Of a stretch of 64,000 nt of DNA, positions 57,661-64,000 are shown in pieces. Position 1 is the first letter of the stretch. Each line of letters begins with the position of its first letter. Source of the DNA: Spinacia oleracea (Eukaryota > Streptophyta > Magnoliopsida > Caryophyllales > Amaranthaceae); contig NC_079489.1 of assembly GCF_020520425.1 (NCBI RefSeq), positions 98,064,810 through 98,128,809 on the forward strand. Direction: 5' to 3'. The translations under genes and the position numbers were made by a program. The notes below the pieces were generated by a model. It saw only the letters and a list, made by a program, of their open reading frames with translations. It was not told the origin of the DNA and did not search any database.

Positions 57661-58170
57661 AATTCTTTTAAAATATAAAATAGGTGGCAATAACCAAATC
57701 TATATATATACACCATTGAGTATTGAAACCTGTACACGCACCAATCAACACCAGAATTGCAAAGGTATGAATCTGCTTATTTTTTTTATTAATAAATCAT
57801 TAAATTAACTTCATTTATATTAGCCTAATAGAGAAAAACGTATAGTACGTACGTTTACAATTTTTAAACACCTAGCTAGCTAGTCTAACAAATTAAAACT
57901 AATATTAACAAATAAAGACAAAAGGCTAGAGAGCTAGTCTAACAAATTTCTCTAATCCGGCCACTTAGCTCCCTTTAGATCGATCATGCATTACGTACAA
58001 ACCTTAATTAAGGCCGTGTTGACTTGCTAATTCCATTCGACTCGATCCCTGCAAGATGGAAGGAAAATATATGAGCTATAGAGTACCAAAGTTCACACTC
58101 ACAATATTATCTTTACATTCCATTGAAGCATAAAAAGATATAGTTGCAGACTATAGAGATAATTAAGTTG
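57661..58170. other. CACTA interior, unassigned
   Basis: AT-rich DNA between the left subterminal repeats and the satellite array. No gene is visible. Confidence 0.6.
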
Positions 58171-60070
58171 TTAAAAATATGACCTATAACGCTCAATGAG
58201 CCTTAAATGTGCATAAATAGATTCGAATGGGTTTTAGAAAGTTAAAACTATGTATATTAGTCATGTAATAAGAATCAAATGAGTCCTTAGGTTCTTTAGT
58301 TCAAAGTTGGGAGCGGAAATGTTATTTTAGCTCTAAATATGACCTATAACGACCCAATGAGCCTTAAATGTGCATACGTAGATTGGAATGAGTTTTAGAA
58401 AGTTAAAACTATGCATATTAATCATGTAATAAGAATCAAATGAGTCCTTAGGTTCTTTAGTTCAAAGTCGGGAGAGAAAATGTTATTTTAGCTCTAAATA
58501 TGACCTATAACTGCCCAATGAGCCTTAAATGTGCTTACGTATATTGGAATGAGTTTTAGAAAGTTGAAACTACGCATATTAATCATGTAATAAGAATCAA
58601 ATGAGTCCTTAGGTTCTTTAGTTCAAAGTTGGCAGCGAAAATGTCATTTTAGCTCTAAACATGACCTATAACGACCTAATGAGCCTTAAATGTGCATAAA
58701 TAGATTCGAATGAGTTTTAGAAAGTTAAAACTATGTATATTAGTCATGTAATAAGAATCAAATGAGTCCTTAGGTTCTTTAGTTCAAAGTTGGGAGCGGA
58801 AATGTCATTTTAGCTCTAAATATGACCTATAACGACCCAATGAGCCATAAATGTGCATACGTAGATTGGAATGAGTTTTAGAAAGTTAAAACTATGCATA
58901 TTAATCATGTAATAAGAATAAAATGAGTCCTTAGGTTCTTTAGTTCAAAGTTGGGAGCGAAAATGTTATTTTAGCTCTAAATATGACCTATAACGACCCA
59001 ATGAGCCTTAAATGTGCATACGTAGATTGGAATGAGTTTTAGAAAGTTAAAACTATGCATATTAATCATGTAATAAGAATCAAATGAGTCCTTAGGTTCT
59101 TTAGTTCAAAGTTGGGAGTGGAAATGTCATTTTAGCTCTAAACATGACCTATAACGACCTAATGAGCCTTAAATGTGCATAAATAGATTCGAATGAGTTT
59201 TGGAAAGTTAAAACTATGTATATTAGTCATGTAATAAGAATCAAATGAGTCCTTAGGTTCTTTAGTTCAAAGTTGGGAGCGGAAATGTCATTTTAGCTCT
59301 AAATATGACCTATAACGACCCAATGAGCCTTAAATGTGCATACGTAGATTGGAATGAGTTTTAGAAAGTTAAAACTATGTATATTAATCATGTAATAAGA
59401 ATCAAATGAGTCCTTAGGTTCTTTAGTTCAAAGTTGGGAGCGAAAATGTTATTTTAGCTCTAAATATGACCTATAACGGCCCAATGAGCCTTAAATGTGC
59501 ATACGTAGATTGGAATGCGTTTTAAACTATGCATATTAATCATGTAATAAGAATCAAATGAGTCCTTAGGTTCTTTAGTTCAAAGTTGGGAGCGGAAATG
59601 TCATTTTAGCTCTAAACATGACCTATAACAACTCAATGAGCCTTAAATGTGCATAAATAGATTCGAATGAGTTTTAGAAAGTTAAAACTATATATATTAG
59701 TCATGTAATAAGAATCAAATGAGTCCTTAGGTTCTTTAGTTCAAAGTTGGGAGCGAAAATGTTATTTTAGCTCTAAACATGACCTATAACCACCCAATGA
59801 GCCTTAAATGTGCATACGTAGATTGGAATGAGTTTTAGAAAGTTAAAACTATGCATATTAATCATGTAATAAGAATCAAATGAGTCCTTAGGTTCTTTAG
59901 TTCAAAGTTGGGAGCGAAAATGTCATTTTAGCTCTAAACATGACCTATAACGACCTAATGAGCCTTAAATGTGCATAAATAGATTCGAATGAGGTTTAGA
60001 AAGTTAAAACTATGTATATTAGTCATGTAATAAGAATCAAATGAGTCCTTAGGTTCTTTAGTTCAAAGTT
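58171..60070. repeat. 161-bp satellite-like tandem array, 12 units, within the CACTA element
   Basis: The phrase GACCTATAAC recurs at 58181, 58341, 58502, 58663, 58824, 58985, 59146, 59307, 59468, 59620, 59781 and 59942. Two unit types alternate. A has AAATAGATTCGAATG and TATATTAGTCATG; B has CGTAGATTGGAATG and CATATTAATCATG. Their order is A B B A B B A B B A B A, so a 3-unit higher-order period (about 483 bp) is visible. Unit 9 has a 9-bp deletion. The last unit runs into a G-run at 60071. Confidence 0.95.
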
Positions 60071-60083
60071 GGGGGGGGGGGGG
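60071..60083. repeat. G13 homopolymer at the satellite/PNSB1 junction
   Basis: The unit word AAAGTTGGGAGCG is extended to a run of 13 G where the satellite ends and the captured gene segment begins. Confidence 0.85.
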
Positions 60084-60221
60084 AGTTTTAACAGACAAAA
60101 AAGAACAACCTTTAAAAACAAATGTGAGGCAGGAAATGAAATCTGAGTTGTCCACTTATCCAATTATAACCCAACTGCCAAAACCAAAACACAAAGCTTA
60201 TTTTTCAAAGTTGCTTCAAAT
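60084..60221 (+). promoter_or_regulatory. Captured upstream region of PNSB1
   Basis: 138 bases between the G-run and the ATG. It holds an I-box-like GGATAAG (reverse complement CTTATCC, about 60153) next to CCAAT, motifs often met in light-regulated promoters, but this is weak evidence. It may be the parental 5' flank or UTR. Confidence 0.35.
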
Positions 60222-61617
60222 ATGGCTACTTCTCTACTGTCAAAGAGTCTAACTCCAATATTCTTCAGTTCTCCTTCCTCCTTGCCTAATTCCAACCACC
60301 TTACTACAAAACTCTTGTTTCTGAATCCACTAGAAAACTCACCTAGTGCAAAAAGATCAATTGTTCTGCTACAAGCGAAGAAGAAAAACTCGTGGTTAGA
60401 TCTATTTTATGACGGAGAGGATGAACCAGATACGGAATACGGGTCAATGTTTAGTGATGGGAAGCAAGATGAGGACTCGTATCCACGGGATAATCCCGAA
60501 AACCCATACGGGTTCCTCAAGTTCCCACAGGGATATGCAGTTGAGGTTGCATCATTGGGATCAAAGGTGAGAGGAGATGTCAGGAGATGGTGCTGTGTAG
60601 TTTCTGGTGGTGTTTATGATAACTTGCTTTTCTTCCCAGCAATTCAGTTGATCAAGGATAGGTACCCTGGTGTTCAGATTGATATAATTACATCAGCTAG
60701 GAGTAAACAGACTTATAAATGAATAAAAATGTGAGGTGGGCAACTGTTTATGATCTTGATGATAACTTTCCTGATCCTGAGTACACTGACATGCTTGGAC
60801 TTCTTAAGGTTGGTCACCCATTTTTTTCCCTTAAGCATCATACCTTCCAACTGTTAATATCTTGTAGCATATTGGGATTACCATCACAGTTAAAATGGAT
60901 CACAGAACAGGATTCAAAAGATCAAGCAATAGAAAATCTTGAAAATCAGAACTACATACTCATAGAAAGAGAGTAGACATTATACAAACTGAAATAGCTT
61001 ATTTCTTTTTGGATTTTCTTGCAGAATAGATATTATGACATGGTACTGTCTACAAAACTAGCAGGATTAGGGCATGCAGCATTTTTGTTCATGACAACAG
61101 CCAGAGATGGAGTTAGCTATGTTTATCCCAATGTAAATGCAGCAGGAGCTGGACTCCTTCTGTCTGAAACATTTACACCAGACAGTATGAACCTTTCAGG
61201 AGGAGGATATAACATGTGAGAGATTTTAGTTTGACAGAATACAACTAATACATAAGCAAAACTCAATTCCTTATTTTTCTTATGGGATTTTAATGTTACA
61301 CTAGGTACCATCAGATGATTGAATGGTTAGGCCGGCCAGTTAAGGACATACCACAACATCTAGCTTCCCCCTTAAAGGTTTCAATTTCAAGGAAGCTGAA
61401 AGAAGCTGTGGAAGCTAAATATAAAGAAGCAGGAGCAGAAAAGGGAAAATATGTAGTTTTTTGGAAGCAATTTTTACTAGCTCAGACAATGTAAGTTTGT
61501 TTTTACTTAAACTAAAGCCACATGAGAAACTAAGGGAAGATGTGGAGGAAATTGTTGGGGAAGAAACAAGCATCGTGTTTATAACAACACCTGGTCAGGA
61601 ATCATTTGATTCTTATT
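60222..61617 (+). pseudogene. PNSB1: Captured, broken copy of the chloroplast NDH subunit gene PNSB1
   Basis: Resembles photosynthetic NDH subunit of subcomplex B 1 (NDF1/NDH48), a nuclear-encoded part of the thylakoid NDH complex that supports cyclic electron flow around photosystem I. Exon 1 (60222-60808) starts with a Ser/Thr-rich chloroplast transit-type peptide, then PENPYGFLKFPQGYAVEVA and GGVYDNLLFFPAIQLIKDRY. A one-base loss near 60718 (between QTY and NKNVRW) breaks the frame. Intron 60809-61024 (GT..AG), exon 2 61025-61215 (MVLSTKLAGLGHAAFLFMTT), intron 61216-61304, exon 3 from 61305 (MIEWLGRP). After K-G-K-Y-V-V-F about 60 residues are missing, then P-H-E-K-L-R-E-D-V-E-E and VFITTPGQ, and a stop at 61617. 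The last quarter of the protein is absent. Retained introns show capture from genomic DNA. Confidence 0.85.
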
Positions 61618-62520
61618 AGTTGTTAGAAATCAGAAAACAACAGACATCAACCTCTAGTTTTAGTTCTTAGAAATCAGAAAGCAATCAAGACCGATTCTCA
61701 CTATCACTATCACTTCAATCACCCCCCCCCCCCCCTTTTTACTCATACAAAGCCACAGATAGTGAACCTTCATTCTCAGAATCCCAGTACAAGCAAAAGT
61801 TAACTTATAGCACACTTCCGTGTAAAAACTATGCAAATCTAGCAATTCCGAAACATTGAATCTTCGTCACAGTTGCATCTGAGCAGTTGTTTTGAAAGAT
61901 AACACTGTAAGAATGCAGTCTAAGTGTATATATTCTGACCACACACATGTATACAACAAATTTTGACCACACACATGACCACTAGGTTACTAACAAGACT
62001 ACAACATTCTGCCTTTTTAGGAGAACCAATTCGAAGGTGAACTAGATCTAGCACATCTGCACACACATTCAACTTAAGGGTATCTAAGGGGCAAACGAAC
62101 CCCACAATCCAAATCTACAAAAAGAAGATTGAAAAAACAACATAGACCTAAGATTTATGTACTCATCATCATTTCATCTTCAACTTCAATTCATTCCATT
62201 AGACTCGGCCAAAACCCCAATTTGTAGGTCGCACTCAAGCAGTAAATACTGGAATTCATGGTCTTAGAAACTGAATCGAATAGAAACTAACCTTGACAGA
62301 TTGTGTGAAACAGAGTCGCACGGAGGTAGGAAACACGACGGTCGGGGGTAACTCGCCTTCAGATGGTGGTGGTGGAGCCGCGCGGTGAGGAAGGTGGTGG
62401 TGGTGATGGTGGTGGTGGAATCGCGGGGTGAGGAGAGCTGAGAAGTCGATCGCCTTCAGATGCGTTGCGTTGGATAGAAGGTTTAGGGTGAGAAGGTTTG
62501 GCGTTGAGAAGTTTTAATTA
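61618..62520. other. CACTA interior right of the PNSB1 fragment
   Basis: A 24-base near-repeat (TAGTT(G/C)TTAGAAATCAGAAA at about 61617 and 61661), a 14-C run (61722-61735), a repeated TGACCACACACATG (61937, 61967), and a GGTGGTGG-rich stretch (62363-62450). On the - strand 62290-62520 could be a leader of a lost element gene. No protein is supported. Confidence 0.5.
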
Positions 62521-62529
62521 AATTAAATG

Positions 62530-62761
62530 TTGTGAATCCCTGTTGAAGCGAACAAACATAAGCCCGCCCTTTTAGATAGTGTTTATTGAGGGGGGCTATT
62601 AAAAGCCCCCTTCAACAACCTCTATAGAAGCGAACACCCAAAAAGCCCCCTTCAACCTGTTAGTAAAAGGTTTGACCCGCGTTGATTAAGTGGTTATTGA
62701 GGCGCGCTTATGTATGCCCCCCTCAACAAGGGGGCTACAATAGGGGTTTTTTCCACTAGTG
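62530..62761. repeat. CACTA right terminus with subterminal repeats
   Basis: Variants of CTGTTGAAGCGAACAAAC, TTGAGGGGGGCT and AAAGCCCCCTTCAACAAC match the left end in both orientations. It ends TTTTTTCCACTAGTG. Confidence 0.9.
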
Positions 62762-63540
62762 ACTGTTCCTGCTCGGGGCCACCACCCTACTCATCAGAGC
62801 TAAGAGGAAGAGCCTAACCCTCTGCTCCGAGGACACACCCACGCTACGGATAGCGTCCATGATCACCGTCACAGAAGCATGGGTGTCATCATCCGACAAG
62901 TCAACAACAGGGCCAAGCAAATCCCTGGCAGCGGCCGAGCGCCACGTCAGCTCTGAATCGAAGGTCATGTTCCTCTCAGAAAAAGGAAGACCCGTAATCA
63001 TGGCGAACACAAAAGGGGTAATGGTGATCTCCCCCCATGCCATATGAAAAGTGTTGGTGGTATCCCACCACCGCTCCAGCAAAGCCTGTAGCTGGGGTTT
63101 GATCCCCGTTCTCCTCAGAGTATCTCCCATGGCACGCCAGAAATCGACCAGGCCCGTCTCCAACCAGATCTCCATAGCCTCCTCGTCAGCACAGATGGCT
63201 TTAAAAGCCTTCTGAAGCTCTGCCAAGGACCAAAAGGTGCGAAACGGCTCTCCATCGGCCTGCAGATGAACGAATCAGCTCAAAACCTATACAAGTACAA
63301 GATACAAATTCAAAGCATAGTACAAGACTCACCAAGCCAGCGCGAGGCCGCTGAGACAAGTGAAACTCCGGTCGAAACACCAGATCGGAAGGACTCCAGC
63401 CAGTACCGACGAAAGTGGGTGCTCTCCGGGGAACCATTCCCCCATCCGTCGCATTTACCGTAGCCGCTTCATCGTCCGAAGCGTCCTCCTCAGCAGCTCG
63501 AACCACCGAAGTTCGGCAAGCTTCCTCCGAGTATGAGGAG
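62762..63540 (-). pseudogene. Plant mobile domain (PMD) protein, 5' exons
   Basis: Minus strand. A first exon segment (about 63540-63333: S-Y-S-E-E-A-C, DGGMVPRRAPTFVGTGW, H-L-S-Q-R-P-R-A-G-L) ends at a GTGAGT donor. Exon 2 starts at 63259 after CTGCAG. It has GLVDFWRAMGDTLRRTGIKP, L-L-E-R-W-W-D-T-T-N-T-F-H-M, W-G-E-I-T-I-T-P-F-V-F-A-M-I-T-G-L, the hallmark of the 'aminotransferase-like, plant mobile domain' family (PF10536). It runs open to R-N-S at 62762, where the CACTA element interrupts; W-V-H-I-S-F follows at 57286 in phase. PMD proteins occur both as host silencing factors (MAIN/MAIL family) and inside transposons, and the setting here favours the latter. Confidence 0.72.
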
Positions 63541-64000
63541 GCATACTAAATCAAGCAGAGTACAAAGTGTCAAAATCAGAAACTGGGGGCTATCCTATAC
63601 TAGCCCGTACAAAAATCAAAGTTTAGAGGCTATCCTATACTAGCCTGTACGAAGTCAAAAATTCAAAAATCCCCAGTGGCAGTACAACTTTATCCAAGGA
63701 CCTCTAGTTCAAAATACAAGTTCTACACCAGCGCCTAGGCTATCCGCGCCGAAGCAGGTATACAAGTTCTACACCAGCGCCTAGGCTATCCGCGCCGAAG
63801 CAGGTATACAAGTTCTACACCAGCGCCTAGGCTATCCGCGCCGAAGCAGGTATACAAGTTCTACACCAACGCCTAGGCTATCCACGCCGAAGCAGGTATA
63901 CAAGTTCAACACCAACGCCTAGGCTACCCATGCCGAAGGCAGCATTCCAAAGCTCTACAAACAACATTTAGGCATCCTAGCCTATTCTCTCTTGAGACCC
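63541..64000. repeat. 46-bp tandem repeat and short upstream repeats
   Basis: A unit of 46 bases starting CAAGTTCTACACCAGCGCCT and containing AGGCTATCCGCGCCGAAGCA occurs about four and a half times from 63716, becoming more diverged towards 63935. Before it, AGGCTATCCTATACTAGCC(C/T)GTAC occurs twice (about 63583, 63629). These look like the spacer repeats of Tat-type elements. No gene is present. Confidence 0.9.

Larger units (their letters stand above)
57287..62761. mobile_element. Non-autonomous CACTA transposon carrying a PNSB1 fragment and a satellite array
   Basis: 5475 bp. Termini are CACTAGTGGAAAAAA and its exact reverse complement TTTTTTCCACTAGTG (15 bp), flanked by the 3-bp duplication ACT (57284-57286, 62762-62764), as CACTA (En/Spm) elements make. 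Subterminal repeats of the type CTGTTGAGGCGGGCTTT are present in both orientations at both ends. No TNP2-like transposase or TNPA-like protein is seen, so mobilisation would need help from an intact relative. It sits within an exon of the PMD pseudogene, and its removal restores that frame. Cargo: a 161-bp tandem array and a captured PNSB1 segment. Confidence 0.95.

Noticed and set aside
58171-60070. Centromeric satellite
   Set aside because: Only 12 units, wholly enclosed by CACTA termini; no evidence for a long array at this place.
60222-61617. A functional PNSB1 gene
   Set aside because: The frame is broken near 60718, about 60 residues are missing after 61480, and the last quarter of the protein is absent. 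The copy lies inside a transposon.
62363-62450. Gly- or His-rich coding stretch
   Set aside because: GGTGGTGG low complexity inside the CACTA element with no supporting frame.
63716-63940. CRISPR array
   Set aside because: The units are contiguous with no unique spacers, and the context is a plant nuclear retroelement.
1-64000. tRNA or rRNA genes
   Set aside because: No cloverleaf with an internal promoter or rRNA-like segment was noticed; the tRNA-like words are primer binding sites of retroelements.

Overview
The window is nuclear DNA from a flowering plant, almost certainly a eudicot. The evidence is Copia, Athila-like and Tat/Ogre-like LTR retrotransposons, a plant L1-type LINE, CACTA DNA transposons, a plant mobile domain (PMD) reading frame, and a copy of the nuclear chloroplast-NDH gene PNSB1 with plant-type introns. 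The style of the LTRs would fit Caryophyllales (the spinach/beet group), but that is only a guess. I see no intact host gene. This is a nested transposon graveyard.

Layout. 1-8938: Copia element 1 on the + strand, entered just after its 5' LTR and ending with its 3' LTR (7623-8938); it carries stops, frameshifts and a 298-bp tandem duplication. 8939-12570: a non-coding element-like block of degenerate 21-bp TTAACTAA-type repeats with inverted arms. 12571-16136: AT-rich DNA, a probable LTR (13825-14653) and a coding-like fragment. 16137-38286: Copia element 2 on the - strand with 5-bp duplications (ATTTG). Its 5' LTR is split by an Athila-like Ty3/gypsy element (24857-37833, duplication ATGCG), whose pol is split in turn by a 2.9-kb solo LTR (29221-32165, duplication ACAAT). 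This gives a three-level nest with every junction readable. 38287-41058: the other half of the coding-like fragment, a CACTA-type end at 39339, and an LTR fragment in the opposite orientation to the solo LTR.

41059-50145: an internally deleted Tat/Ogre-like element with a 2.07-kb 5' LTR, primer binding site, arrays of short repeats, gag/pol remnants and an antisense accessory reading frame. 50180-55159: a 5-kb LINE with 9-bp target duplications. 55445-63540: a multi-exon, minus-strand PMD pseudogene. Its second exon is interrupted in phase by a 5475-bp CACTA element (57287-62761, 3-bp duplication ACT).

The CACTA element is the most interesting object. It has no transposase. It carries subterminal repeats, a 161-bp satellite array with an A-B-B higher-order order, and a captured, frameshifted, intron-containing fragment of PNSB1. 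The captured segment is bracketed by a 13-G run and a 14-C run. 63541-64000 holds a 46-bp tandem repeat.
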